64,000 nucleotides of DNA from DATJLY01 sp035604615. Its GTDB lineage: Bacteria; Pseudomonadota; Alphaproteobacteria; ATCC43930; CGMCC-115725. Position numbers and translations under genes: made by a program. The notes below the pieces were generated by a model. It ran no database searches. It saw only the letters and a program-made list of their open reading frames with translations, and had not been told where the DNA came from. The stretch is taken from positions 1-64,000 of the forward strand of contig DATNID010000071.1 in NCBI GenBank assembly GCA_035604615.1. The letters are read 5' to 3'. Below are positions 1 to 8,810 of the stretch, piece after piece (positions within the stretch are counted from its first letter, which is position 1; each line of letters opens with the position of its first letter).

Positions 1-676
1 GGCCCGCTTCGAATGATGTTCGAGTGCGTAAAGCGTTTCCAGCGGAGTTCCGCGATTTCAGCAGATGACCAGCCGCATTGAAGACAATCGGCCACAGCAA
101 ATAGATAAGAACCACCAGATAAAAGATCTCGTTCCCCTCGGCAAAGGCCCACATTCCGCCGGAGGCGTTTTGTTGTTCGAGGATTTGCGCTGTGGACAAA
201 CCGGTGACGGCCGCTTGATGCATGATCATAAGATCGCGCTTAAAAGCCACGGCTTGATACGCCACAATCCACACGATCACGAAAAAACAAAGTTCCTGCG
301 CAAGGCGCAGATAAAGTTTTTGCCTACCGATATATTGTTGGTACAAATCTCCCGGTGCCGGCGCCTCGTCTCGGAGCATGCTCAGAATAATAAACCCAAA
401 CGGACCGAGTATGGCCAAGCATGACCACACATACGATTGCTTCTTGGATTTTATCAAAAACAGGCAGGTCAAAAACCACAAGCCGATGCTCGCCAGCTCG
501 GAGCTCCATAAGACGAGAGTTTTTGCCTGGGCCAGAATCCGATAATTGCGCACGTAATTTGGATGACCCGCGGCGATTTCAGGATTGATGGAAAGAAAGA
601 GCATCGCGCCCAACGTGAAGACTGCGGGAAGCAAAAGAAATGAAACAATCGCGAGGGCATAATGCTTTTTCAGCAT
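1..676 (-). CDS. Multi-pass membrane protein, 3' end beyond window
   Basis: An uninterrupted minus-strand frame runs from an ATG at 676 to the left edge (225 codons) and is cut there. A GGGGAAGG ribosome site lies just upstream of the start. The protein begins MLKKHYALAIVSF and has about five hydrophobic segments, near residues 8-30, 57-75, 80-100, 125-145 and 184-203. Charged loops separate them, including one rich in D, E and P near 103-110. I recognise no family. Base use is visibly richer in A/T than in the genes to the right, which may indicate a different origin. It is most likely an inner-membrane protein of unknown role; the missing C-terminus could hold a diagnostic domain. Confidence 0.8.
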   Translation of the reverse strand, partial: MLKKHYALAIVSFLLLPAVFTLGAMLFLSINPEIAAGHPNYVRNYRILAQAKTLVLWSSELASIGLWFLTCLFLIKSKKQSYVWSCLAILGPFGFIILSMLRDEAPAPGDLYQQYIGRQKLYLRLAQELCFFVIVWIVAYQAVAFKRDLMIMHQAAVTGLSTAQILEQQNASGGMWAFAEGNEIFYLVVLIYLLWPIVFNAAGHLLKSRNSAGNALRTRTSFEAG

Positions 677-767
677 GAACCTTCCCCCTATTCGGAAGCG
701 AAGTTGCCCTGGCCTTCATGTGTTGAGCAAGCCCGGGCCTGGCCCGCGGCCATGCCGGGACCGGCCG

Positions 768-1490
768 TCACCTTGTGGCCGCGGGCGGATTGCGGATCGC
801 GCGGTCGAGCAGCGCCATCAGGGCCTCGGGCGCGGTGATGTTGGGGCTGTGGGTCGCATCGATCTCGTAACAAGCCCAACCCGGCATCTTGCGCGCGGCA
901 GCGGCGAAGGGCGCGAACGGCCCATGGGCGTTGCGCGTCGCCTCGATATAGCTGCGCGGCAGGGTGAGCGGCCCGTGCCGCAGCCGGAGCGGCTGCTCCA
1001 TGCATTTCAGCGGATGGGGGAGCCGCTTGTCGGCGACCCAGGCACGGTCCTCGGCCGAGGTATCCTCGGGCGTCGGGTTCGGCGTCACGCGCCAGCCATC
1101 GCCAGCCGTGGCGCTGGCGCACTGGCGCTCGCGCTGCGCCGCGGGCACAAGGTCGAAGAGGCTCTGCCCGTCCTGCGGGACGAAGGCGTCGAGATAGATC
1201 AGATGCGCGATACGGTCGCGGGCACGGTCGGCGACGCCGGTAGCGACCATCCCGCCATAACTGTGGCCGAGGAGGACGACATCGCGCAGGTCCTCGAATT
1301 GGAGGACGCCGAGCACGTCCTCGACATGGGTGTCGAGGTCGATGGCGGGACTTGCGAGATGGGAACGCTCGCCCAGCCCAGTATAGGTCGGCGTGAAGAA
1401 GCTGTGGCCGCTGCGGGCCATCAGCGGGCGCATCTTCTTCCAGGCCCACGCGGCCGACCAGGCGCCGTGCGCCAATACGATTGTTGCCAC
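768..1490 (-). CDS. Alpha/beta hydrolase (hydroxynitrile lyase/esterase-like)
   Basis: A 240-residue cytosolic alpha/beta hydrolase. It opens with the oxyanion-type segment IVLAHGAWSAAWAW. The nucleophile elbow GHSYGG puts the catalytic serine at residue 77. The C-terminal DATHSPNI supplies the likely catalytic histidine. The overall pattern (HGAW near the N-terminus, GHSYGG, short cap) is that of the plant hydroxynitrile lyase/salicylate-esterase branch, which is common in bacteria as esterases of unknown substrate. It lies downstream of the amidohydrolase at 1539-3005 on the same strand with about 50 bases between, so the two probably form a small catabolic operon. The substrate cannot be told from sequence. 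Confidence 0.85.
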   Translation of the reverse strand: MATIVLAHGAWSAAWAWKKMRPLMARSGHSFFTPTYTGLGERSHLASPAIDLDTHVEDVLGVLQFEDLRDVVLLGHSYGGMVATGVADRARDRIAHLIYLDAFVPQDGQSLFDLVPAAQRERQCASATAGDGWRVTPNPTPEDTSAEDRAWVADKRLPHPLKCMEQPLRLRHGPLTLPRSYIEATRNAHGPFAPFAAAARKMPGWACYEIDATHSPNITAPEALMALLDRAIRNPPAATR

Positions 1491-1538
1491 CGGTCCCTCC
1501 CGAATTGCGAGGCCCGAACGGCGAGCGGGCCGCCAGGG

Positions 1539-3005
1539 CTACTCCGCGGCAGCGCGCGCCGGAGCGGCGGCCAGAACCGCAGCCGCCGCTTCGGCCACCG
1601 CCGTGCCTTCGAAGAAGCGCGCGTTCTGAGTGCCCCAGAGCCGCACCGCGTTCGCGAACGCGAAATCGCGGAAATCGACTTCCGTTAGCAACCCGTCTTC
1701 GACCAGCTCCCATGCCTCGGCGACGGGTTTCCGCATGTCCTGCACGTCGAAATGCCCGTTGTCCGTGCTGAACATCGCGTTGATCCGGGCGCCAAATGGG
1801 TTGGCGCGCCCGAACGCGACGGCGTTCATCCGGTCGTCCGCCTCGCAGCCGAAATAGAACGGCCTGGCGAACAGCGCGACCCAATCGTCCTTGCGGGCGA
1901 TGCCGCAGAGCGCGAAATCGTCAAGCACCGTGTCGCCGCCCGTGAGCAGGTCCTCTTCGAGGTTGGGCCAGCCATCGCGCCGCGCGACCTCGGCGGCGAT
2001 GTCCGCGTAGCCGTAGCGGTCGATCAGGGTCTTCAACAGCGCGCGGTCGAGCTTCATCGGGTCGTTGTAGGCGATGCCCGCCTTGTTGCGCCGCTCCCAA
2101 TGCTCGGTGAGGTCGGCGAAGAGCTGGCAGCCCCAACCAGCGCCGCCCTCGAGGAAGGCGAAGTTGAGCTCAGGGAAGCGCCGCGTCACGCCGCCCAAGA
2201 ACAGCGCCTTGGCGACGGCTTGCCCGCCCTCGGCGAAATGGCCGATATGGTTGAAGGTGTAGTTGCTGGGCGAAGCGCGGAGCCCGAAACCGCGGCCGCC
2301 GGTATGGAACGTGGGCGCGACGCCGAGCTCGCGGCATTTCTCCCAGACCGGGTCGTAGTCATGGTCGCTGTCGAGGCCGAGCTGGTCGTAGCGCACGGCA
2401 AAGCGGGCGAGCTCGGGATCGGCGCCTGCCCCGGCCGTCAGCGGGCGCGGGATGCCGCTCGCGAGCATGCAGACCTTGGCGCCAAGCTGCTTCACCACGA
2501 ACTCGAGCTCGGCGATCGCTTCGTCGGGCGAATGCGTCGGAATGGCCATGACTGGCGTCAGGCGATCGCCGAGCTTTGCGAAATACTCGGCGGCCACGAT
2601 GTTGTAGCCGCGGCAGGTCGCGCGCCGCGTCTCGCCATCGGGGATGCGCGGGATGCCGAGGCCCGCGGTGGGATAGACGATGCCGAAATCGATGCCGAAC
2701 TCGTCAAGCCGGTCATAAAGCATCCGCGGCAGCATGGAGGTGGCGCGGTCGACCGTGTTGGTGGACGAGCGCGCCCAATAGCCGTCCTGGGCGAGCCCGC
2801 GCCGCTTGCGCTCCTCGATCGACAGGCTCAAGAGCTCGGGCAGCCGCCGCTGGCTCGCGCGGAAGCCGGCCTCCGCCTTGGCGCCCCCGGCCTTGCGGAT
2901 CTGCTCGGCGAAAACCGACGTGTATTCGATCCAGTGCCCGTCGGCATCGATAATGGGATGCTTGAGGGCGGAGCGGGTTTCGGCGCCAGTGCGATGCGGG
3001 CTCAT
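1539..3005 (-). CDS. Amidohydrolase family 2 metal-dependent hydrolase
   Basis: A 488-residue TIM-barrel amidohydrolase of the Amidohydro_2 group. The N-terminal strand carries IIDADGHWIE, the position of the usual metal-binding DxH. Further conserved stretches are FHTGGRGFGL and FAFLEGGAGWG. An upstream ATG at 3017 exists, but GGAGG lies 5-6 bases before the ATG at 3005, so 3005 is preferred. This family includes decarboxylases and hydrolases of aromatic or cyclic acids. The neighbouring alpha/beta hydrolase suggests ring-acid or ester catabolism. Function beyond the superfamily is inference. Confidence 0.85.
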   Translation of the reverse strand: MSPHRTGAETRSALKHPIIDADGHWIEYTSVFAEQIRKAGGAKAEAGFRASQRRLPELLSLSIEERKRRGLAQDGYWARSSTNTVDRATSMLPRMLYDRLDEFGIDFGIVYPTAGLGIPRIPDGETRRATCRGYNIVAAEYFAKLGDRLTPVMAIPTHSPDEAIAELEFVVKQLGAKVCMLASGIPRPLTAGAGADPELARFAVRYDQLGLDSDHDYDPVWEKCRELGVAPTFHTGGRGFGLRASPSNYTFNHIGHFAEGGQAVAKALFLGGVTRRFPELNFAFLEGGAGWGCQLFADLTEHWERRNKAGIAYNDPMKLDRALLKTLIDRYGYADIAAEVARRDGWPNLEEDLLTGGDTVLDDFALCGIARKDDWVALFARPFYFGCEADDRMNAVAFGRANPFGARINAMFSTDNGHFDVQDMRKPVAEAWELVEDGLLTEVDFRDFAFANAVRLWGTQNARFFEGTAVAEAAAAVLAAAPARAAAE

Positions 3006-3513
3006 GCGTGCCTCCATGCTCGCGGAATTCGCCGGCTACGGTAACGCTTTCGCCGCCGGCCAACAACGAACCGCTATCGGCGCCTCCGTCAGGGAGCGCA
3101 CCCATGTATTTGAATTCAGATTTGGCGGTGTTGTGCGATCGCCACCGCCGACGAGGTGATTAAGTGCCGTCCGGCACTTCCGTTGTTGCGACGAAGCGGC
3201 ATTGCCGGATGCAATCACCTATTTCCGGAGCCAAGAGAAAAGCAGGCATAGCCCAAGCATCGCCGAACCGACGCGATTGACCAGACTCGGACATCGACTC
3301 CAGGAACCGAACGACGAGCGCCGGCAACCACGGTGAACTTGTAGCTGGCGATCAAATGGGCCGGTCACGAATGCGGCTCGCAAAAACACCGCTCGATCGC
3401 CCGCGCCGTCGAGCTCACCGGATGCGAACGACGCATAAGAGGCGTATATTTTCGTCGGAGACCCGACATCAAACGGGGCCAATCAGGACTAGTGAGGTCT
3501 TCGGAGAAACGGG
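3006..3513. other. Intergenic region, about 510 bases
   Basis: This gap separates the minus-strand amidohydrolase from the plus-strand secreted protein, so it should hold two divergent promoters. A TATATT hexamer at 3445-3450 could be a -10 box for the plus-strand gene, but I see no convincing -35 partner. The short frames here (for example on the minus strand, 3219-3482) have odd composition and no ribosome site. I see no RNA gene or repeat. Confidence 0.4.
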
Positions 3514-4554
3514 ATGCGGTCGATTCGCTCGATTTGTCGATTCCAGTTGGTCAGAATCCTGGCCTTAACCGGCTCCTTGACCGTGTGCGCTGGAATTTCG
3601 CCCGGCTTCGGACAGCAATCCGTTCAGCAATCGGCTGCGGTTACGCAAGGCGTTTCTTCGCCGAATTCGTCGTCCGCTCCCGCCGCTGCGGCATCACCAA
3701 CCGAAGACTTCGAGCGTCGGATCGGTCCGCTTCACGTCAAGGGAAAAAGCTTCACCGTTGCGCTGCAATTGAGGCGCTTCCAGACCCAACCTTCTGAGGA
3801 AACCGTCGTCCGCATGGAAATTCGCGACGACATCGATGGCGCGGCCTACGACGAATCCTTTGCTAGCCAAGTGGAGGACGACCATTTTGTGGACACCATG
3901 GAGGTTACGGCCCGAGAGTTGGCCGGAACTCAAGGCAGCGGTCTGCTCGTCACCTACGACCAGGAGCCGTCGACACCGCTCGGCGGCACATCGTACCAGG
4001 TATTTGGAATGTTCGACGGGAAGCTGGTTCCCTTCAGCAAGCCGATTTTGCTCGAAGGCAAATTGGTCCAACCCGAGCCGCCGCCCGAAAAGGTCGTGAA
4101 GACCGCGAGCGAGCCGGGACTTGAGGGCGACGTGCTCCGATTTCGCGTATGGACGAGTAACGTCTTTGTCTTCGTCCCGGTAAAAGTGGACTGGTTTCAG
4201 GCAAAGCTACGCCCGGCGTGGCGCTGCGAAAAGATGACTTCGCGAGGCTGGCTGCCGGTTTGCGTTTTCGAGGTGGGGGCGGAGCGGGTGCCGCCTCGGG
4301 ACCAAATGACCTTCGTGCGCCTGCTGCCAGATTATTTCGAAGCCGAAGCGACCGCCCAGCACGCTGTCGTCACGAAGAGGTCGAGGGTCGAGATTTTGAA
4401 GGCCGCAGGCATTGTGCTTTGGACGGAAGTGCCGGACGGTATCAACCTCGGCGTTGCGGATGATCTCTGGCTGAAGGTCCGCATAGACGACAAGGAAGGC
4501 TGGATTCACACGCAAGAAGACTTCAACGCGATAGGCTTGCCCCAGGCGGGCTGA
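3514..4554 (+). CDS. Secreted protein with C-terminal SH3-like segment
   Basis: A 346-residue protein with a signal-peptide-like start: arginines, then a hydrophobic stretch (RILALTGSLTVCAGI) and a small-residue cleavage region. A Ser/Ala/Pro-rich linker follows at about 35-65. The middle is beta-rich with no family I recognise. The last 45 residues, containing LWLKVRIDDKEGWIHTQEDF, resemble a bacterial SH3 domain, usually a cell-wall or ligand-binding module. GGAGAAACGGG immediately precedes the ATG. It is probably periplasmic. Its neighbours do not indicate a role, and A/T content is somewhat higher than in the main gene clusters. Confidence 0.75.
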   Translation: MRSIRSICRFQLVRILALTGSLTVCAGISPGFGQQSVQQSAAVTQGVSSPNSSSAPAAAASPTEDFERRIGPLHVKGKSFTVALQLRRFQTQPSEETVVRMEIRDDIDGAAYDESFASQVEDDHFVDTMEVTARELAGTQGSGLLVTYDQEPSTPLGGTSYQVFGMFDGKLVPFSKPILLEGKLVQPEPPPEKVVKTASEPGLEGDVLRFRVWTSNVFVFVPVKVDWFQAKLRPAWRCEKMTSRGWLPVCVFEVGAERVPPRDQMTFVRLLPDYFEAEATAQHAVVTKRSRVEILKAAGIVLWTEVPDGINLGVADDLWLKVRIDDKEGWIHTQEDFNAIGLPQAG

Positions 4555-4772
4555 AAACGACTGCCCGGCGCTTCAGTGAGAGGCGCGCCCAGATGACGAA
4601 CCACAACGCGCCGAAGGGTCTGATCTTGGCAGATTTCAGACCGGCATGTCGGACCCGTCGAAGTCTGCTCACTGGCCATGAACGGACATGCCTTACCGGC
4701 CGCCAAACGTCGCAGAAGCGCCGAACCCGGACTTCCGGATAGCCGGGTTGCCGTCTTGCCTATGCTTTATTC

Positions 4773-5006
4773 TCACCGATCGCGGCGGACACGAGGCATG
4801 CCGGCGAGGGGATCGCTTTCCGTGCGGGCGATGAAGATGCCGTGCGGGGTCTGACGTAGATGGCCAAGTTCCTCCTTGACCAAACGCAGCTCGATGAGCC
4901 GCTTCTTATGGGCGTCGGAGATATGATTCCGCGGCTCGCCCATGCCAACCCCTTGCAGCGAGGCCAATTCCTCGGCCGACAGATCTTCCTTGCGCACATT
5001 TCCCAT
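4773..5006 (-). CDS. Small conserved-looking protein, 77 residues
   Basis: A short cytosolic protein beginning MGNVRKEDLSAEEL. It is rich in charged helix-forming residues (KKRLIELRLVKEELG) followed by LRQTPHGIFIART, which looks like a small helix-turn-strand or winged-helix-like fold. An ATG at 5018 is in frame, but GGAGA sits 6 bases before the ATG at 5006 and decides the start. The amino-acid composition is that of a real protein. About 220 bases on the 3' side and 280 on the 5' side hold no other gene that I can see. Function unknown. Confidence 0.55.
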   Translation of the reverse strand: MGNVRKEDLSAEELASLQGVGMGEPRNHISDAHKKRLIELRLVKEELGHLRQTPHGIFIARTESDPLAGMPRVRRDR

Positions 5007-5285
5007 CGTGATCTCCATCCGTGCCGTTGGCGAGTTCCGCCTGCCAGCGCTACGCGCTCGTGGCCATCGGAGACGGATTTCGCGCGGTAGCGCTGGATAC
5101 CCCGCCCGCTCGGCATCGCGCGAACGATCGTGACCATTCCGAGCGGCTGGAGGCGAAGGTCAACGCGGTGAAAGGCCGAAACCGACCGAAAGCGAGTTGA
5201 CGAAGATCAATATGGAGCGGCGCAGCGCCAATACAAGGATGGGCCGAAGCACTCCGACACGCGAGCGGGACACTCGTTCAATCCG

Positions 5286-6320
5286 CTACTGCGCGGCGGC
5301 CGTGGTGACGCGCTCCTCGGCCAGCATGCGCTCGATGATGCGGCGCGCCTGGAGGCCGCCGGTATCGCCGACCAGGTCGATCTGCGGCGCCGAAGTGTCC
5401 TGGTCGATGATGCGCTGCTCGGCCTCGAGCATGAGCTGGTCTTCCTGGAACGCGGCGCTGGTCGCGCGCAGGCCGAGCTCGCTCTGCTTGGCGTCGTGGA
5501 TCAGGTAGTCACGCGAGATCGCCCAGAAGTAATGGCAGCTCGTGTCGGTTTCCGGCGTCATCGAATCGTAGATCACGATGCGGCGATTGAGCCGGCCGGT
5601 CGGATCGCCGTACTCCTTGCCGTACTCGTTCGAGAGGATGTCGATGGTCACCTGCGACGGCGGCTCGAACAGCATGATCTGGGTGCGGTCGAAGCGGAAA
5701 TCGAACCCCTCCTGCAGGTTGCGCGCCGAGGGCGACAGGCCGCGCGCGATGCGCACGCCTTTCACCCAGTCGGGGCCGCGCTCCCAGGTCAGCGTTGGAT
5801 TGGTGTCCTCCGGGCTGCCGATGGTCGCGGCATGGAGGAACGGCAGGTGCGACAGGTCGAGCAGATTGTCCACCACCAGGAAATAATTCGCCTTCACTGG
5901 CAAAAGCTGGTCGTAGGACGCCCATTCGAGATGGTCGTACTTGTCATAGTTGGGCGCGGCCTTGGGGTCGGCGAGCGCCGGATCGCCCATCCAGATCCAC
6001 AGCCAGCCGTGCTTCTCGACGATCGGGAAGCTGCGCACCCGCGCGCCCGCCGGCAGGCGATCCTGGCCCGGCGCCCAGATCGCCCTGCCGGCCGGATCGT
6101 AGAGCAGGCCGTGATAGCCGCAGCGCAGATTGTCGCCCTCGACCTTGCCGCGCGACAACGGCGCGCGGCGGTGGCAGCAGCGGTCCTCGAACGCGACCGG
6201 CGTGCCGTCGCCCGTGCGGTACATCACCACCGGCTCGCCCAAGAACATCCGCGCCAGCGGCTCGCGCTTCAACTCGTGGCCGAAGGCGGCGCAGTACCAT
6301 TGGTTCCGCAGCGCTTGCAT
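5286..6320 (-). CDS. Rieske non-heme iron oxygenase, VanA-like
   Basis: A 344-residue oxygenase component of a ring-hydroxylating or O-demethylating system. The Rieske [2Fe-2S] site is C48-x-H50 with C67-x2-H70 (RCCHRRAP and LRCGYHG). The mononuclear iron site is NLLDLSHLPFLH, with H158 and H163 as ligands and D155 as bridging Asp. The FQEDQ motif near residue 298 probably gives the third ligand. Length and pattern fit vanillate demethylase oxygenase (VanA)-type enzymes. No reductase partner lies nearby. It is the last gene of a run with two acyl carrier proteins and an FkbH-like protein (15-base gap), so its substrate may be a carrier-bound or glycan-attached group rather than a free aromatic acid. 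That role is inference. Confidence 0.88.
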   Translation of the reverse strand: MQALRNQWYCAAFGHELKREPLARMFLGEPVVMYRTGDGTPVAFEDRCCHRRAPLSRGKVEGDNLRCGYHGLLYDPAGRAIWAPGQDRLPAGARVRSFPIVEKHGWLWIWMGDPALADPKAAPNYDKYDHLEWASYDQLLPVKANYFLVVDNLLDLSHLPFLHAATIGSPEDTNPTLTWERGPDWVKGVRIARGLSPSARNLQEGFDFRFDRTQIMLFEPPSQVTIDILSNEYGKEYGDPTGRLNRRIVIYDSMTPETDTSCHYFWAISRDYLIHDAKQSELGLRATSAAFQEDQLMLEAEQRIIDQDTSAPQIDLVGDTGGLQARRIIERMLAEERVTTAAAQ

Positions 6321-6335
6321 GTCGCACCTCCCCTT

Positions 6336-6581
6336 TCAGTGCGCGGTCTTCGTCTCCACCAGGCGAACGAGATCGCCGACATTCGCCATCGTTTCGATTT
6401 CCTTGGTACGCATTTTGATGCCGAAGCGCGATTCGACCGCGACCACGATCTTGATGTGGGCGAACGAGTCCCAGCCCTTGACGGTCTTGGCCGAGCTGTC
6501 GGCGGCCAAGACGATCGAATCGTCGGCGAAGATGTCGCGGAAAATGTCGTTGAGGGCCGCGTAGATCTCGCTCTCGGTCAT
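6336..6581 (-). CDS. Acyl carrier protein (second of a pair)
   Basis: An 81-residue acyl carrier protein. The phosphopantetheine attachment serine is S39 in KGWDSF, within a four-helix ACP pattern (SEIYAALNDIF, then IKIVVAVESRFGI, then VGDLVRLVE). It starts inside the end of the upstream ACP gene (ATGA overlap at 6578-6581), so the two are translationally coupled. The two ACPs are clear paralogues with the serine at the same residue number. Next to an FkbH-like enzyme it probably carries a glyceryl or similar group, not a fatty acid. Confidence 0.92.
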   Translation of the reverse strand: MTESEIYAALNDIFRDIFADDSIVLAADSSAKTVKGWDSFAHIKIVVAVESRFGIKMRTKEIETMANVGDLVRLVETKTAH

Positions 6582-6829
6582 GGCCTGGGCGCGGTCTTGG
6601 CTTCGATGAGCTTCACGAAATCGCCGACGCGCTGCAGCTTGTCGATCTCCTGCGTCCGGGTCTTGATGCCGAAGCGCTCCTCGACGGCGATGATGATGTT
6701 GACCATCTTGTAGCTGTCCCAGCCCTTCACGTCCTTGGCCGTGAGTTCGGGCTTCAGCACGATGGCGTCGTCGTCGAACACCTCGTGAAAGATCTCGGTC
6801 AGCGCGGTGTAGATCTCGGCCTCGATCAT
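6578..6829 (-). CDS. Acyl carrier protein (first of a pair)
   Basis: An 83-residue acyl carrier protein beginning MIEAEIYTALTEIF, with S39 in KGWDSYK as the phosphopantetheine site. An in-frame ATG at 6970 would add 47 arginine/proline-rich residues lying inside the FkbH gene. The ATG at 6829, seven bases after the FkbH stop, gives an N-terminus collinear with the sister ACP and is chosen. It overlaps the next ACP gene by four bases. The likely substrate donor is the FkbH-like protein encoded just upstream. Confidence 0.92.
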   Translation of the reverse strand: MIEAEIYTALTEIFHEVFDDDAIVLKPELTAKDVKGWDSYKMVNIIIAVEERFGIKTRTQEIDKLQRVGDFVKLIEAKTAPRP

Positions 6830-6836
6830 GTCGTCC

Positions 6837-8777
6837 TCACGCCCCGACCTTTTGCGCCGCGCCCTCGCTGCGCGAGGCGGCGTCGCCGTCGACCATGGTA
6901 ATGAAAATGTCGGCGGCAGCAAAGCCGGCGAGATCGAGCACCCAGCTTGTGCGCCCGTCGGGCCCCGCATCGAGCGCCGCGAAGCCGAGCCTGTCGTAGT
7001 GCTTGGCCACCATGGAGTTCTTCGAGGTCGGGATGTATTCGCCGATAAGGCGCCTGGCGCCGAGACGACACGCCTCTTGCGCCACCAGGTTGAGCGTCGC
7101 CTCCTCGACCTGGCGCCCGAGCACGCGGCAGCTCATCAGCCAGGTGTCGATCAGGAGGTCGCCGCCGTCCTGCATGCGGCCGATGACGATGGCGATGATG
7201 CCGTTGTCGCCGAACCGGTCGATCAGCCTGAGTTGCAGCCCGAAGCCGCGCCGATCGTTCATCAGCGCGACCACGTCCTCGTCGGTATAGCGCCGCGTCG
7301 TCAGGTTGAACTGGTTGGTCTTGTTGATGAGCTGCACCGTGCGGGTCATGCCGACCTTGTCGAAGCGGCGCCACACCAGCTGCATGTCGAGGCCGCGCAG
7401 ATATGACGTGATGTCGGTCGCCTCGGCCTTCAGCGTGTCGCGCTCGCGGTTGGCGCGATAGAGCTGCGTCTTGTCGCGGTCCTCGTCGGTGATGGCGAGG
7501 CCCTCGAAATACCCCGCGTCGGCGATGCATTCGGCATAGAGCGCCGCGTCCTCGGGCAGCTCCGGCACCTTGACAATGGGCAGCTCTTGCCGCACCAGGT
7601 TGCGCTCGAACGGGTTGTCGTCGGCGAAGACGAGCGAATCCAGGCCGATATTGAGGTCGCGCGCGATGGCGCGGATGTTGGACGCCTTGTCCTGCCAGTT
7701 GGCGACGAACATGGCGATGTCGGTCTTCTTCAGCAGCATCTCGGGGTGCTGCTCGAACGGCGCCAGCGCGTTGGCCTCGTCGTTCTTGGAGCACACCGCG
7801 AGGATGACGCCGCGGCGCATGAGCTGGCGCGCATAGTCCTGGAAGGCGATGAACGCCTCGCCCACCGCCGAGCCCTGGCCCAGTTCGATGCCCTCGAGCC
7901 CGTCGTCGCCGATGACGCCGCCCCAGATTGTGTTGTCGAGGTCGAGCACCAGGCATTTGGCCGAGAGCCCCTGCTGCGCCGCCAGGAGCCGCGCCACCAA
8001 ATCGCCATAGAGCGGCGCCGCGGCGGGGCTGATCTCCTGCTTGGCGCGGTGCCACAGGACCGGGTCGTGCCAGGAGCGGGTGCCGTCGGCGCGGACATGC
8101 TCGTCGATGGCGAGGAGGCTCACGCCCTCCTGCTCGGCCAGCCCGCGCAGCGCGGCATTGAGGCGCGCCACCAGCGCTTGCGGCGAGCCCGGCGTGCGGT
8201 GCTCGTTGCTGCCCATGACCGGCGGCAGCACCGGCAGGACCGTCTGCTGCAGGACCGGACAGCGGAAGGACTCGCGCGCGATGCGCCAGCACGAGGCGAG
8301 CTTGTCCACCGTCTCGTTGAAGATCGCGTCGGCTTGGGGCGCGTCGGCCGCGACGTCGGCGCCCGAGGTCAGGTGGCGCGCGTCGAGCGCGAACAGCACG
8401 GTATTGGGCTTGAACTTGTGCAGGCCCGAATCGGCGTCGAGCAGCTCCTGAAGATACTGCCCGTAATCGGCCTCGTAGATGGTGAGGTGAATGCCGCGCC
8501 GCAGCGCCGCCACGCGCAGCGCCGGCTGGAGATGCGCCACGGTCGAGGACGCGAGCAGCGCCAGGCGCACCGGCTTGGTGGCAAGGCCCTTGGGCGGCTC
8601 GGTGCCGAAGGCGCCCCTGAGGCAGGTGTCGAGCCGTTCGGTGCGGATGAAATCGAGCTTCGCATTGGCCAGCGCCACCAGCGAGTCCCACGCCACCGGC
8701 TTGTCGCGCTCGACCGCCTTGACCTTGGCGGGCCAATCGGGGTCCGAAGGGAGCCAGTAAAGTCCCGACAAGCTCAT
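6837..8777 (-). CDS. FkbH-like HAD-family protein with GNAT-like C-terminus
   Basis: A 646-residue protein of the FkbH family. Residues 1-265 form an SGNH-like region. A HAD phosphatase domain follows, with DLDNTIWGG at 279-287, the second motif near VCSKND (328-333) and the acidic motif FADDNPFE at 394-401. The C-terminal 150 residues look like an acetyltransferase fold (RVLGRQVEEATLN, GEYIPTSKNSMV). Characterised FkbH enzymes take 1,3-bisphosphoglycerate, dephosphorylate it and load a glyceryl group onto an ACP. Two ACP genes follow immediately, which supports that chemistry here. The product may decorate or cap a surface polymer; that is inference from the neighbourhood. Confidence 0.9.
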   Translation of the reverse strand: MSLSGLYWLPSDPDWPAKVKAVERDKPVAWDSLVALANAKLDFIRTERLDTCLRGAFGTEPPKGLATKPVRLALLASSTVAHLQPALRVAALRRGIHLTIYEADYGQYLQELLDADSGLHKFKPNTVLFALDARHLTSGADVAADAPQADAIFNETVDKLASCWRIARESFRCPVLQQTVLPVLPPVMGSNEHRTPGSPQALVARLNAALRGLAEQEGVSLLAIDEHVRADGTRSWHDPVLWHRAKQEISPAAAPLYGDLVARLLAAQQGLSAKCLVLDLDNTIWGGVIGDDGLEGIELGQGSAVGEAFIAFQDYARQLMRRGVILAVCSKNDEANALAPFEQHPEMLLKKTDIAMFVANWQDKASNIRAIARDLNIGLDSLVFADDNPFERNLVRQELPIVKVPELPEDAALYAECIADAGYFEGLAITDEDRDKTQLYRANRERDTLKAEATDITSYLRGLDMQLVWRRFDKVGMTRTVQLINKTNQFNLTTRRYTDEDVVALMNDRRGFGLQLRLIDRFGDNGIIAIVIGRMQDGGDLLIDTWLMSCRVLGRQVEEATLNLVAQEACRLGARRLIGEYIPTSKNSMVAKHYDRLGFAALDAGPDGRTSWVLDLAGFAAADIFITMVDGDAASRSEGAAQKVGA

Positions 8778-8810
8778 GAAAATCTCCTGGCGGCCGCGAC
8801 CGGGCGATGG

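Noticed and set aside
675..1884. Long frames on both strands across the hydrolase and amidohydrolase genes
   Set aside because: They are rich in Arg, Pro, Gly and Ala with no motif, and are out-of-frame or antisense to genes with clear catalytic motifs. GC-rich DNA produces such frames readily.
3219..3482. An 87-residue minus-strand frame in the 3.0-3.5 kb gap
   Set aside because: No ribosome site, mixed composition, and no resemblance to a protein family.
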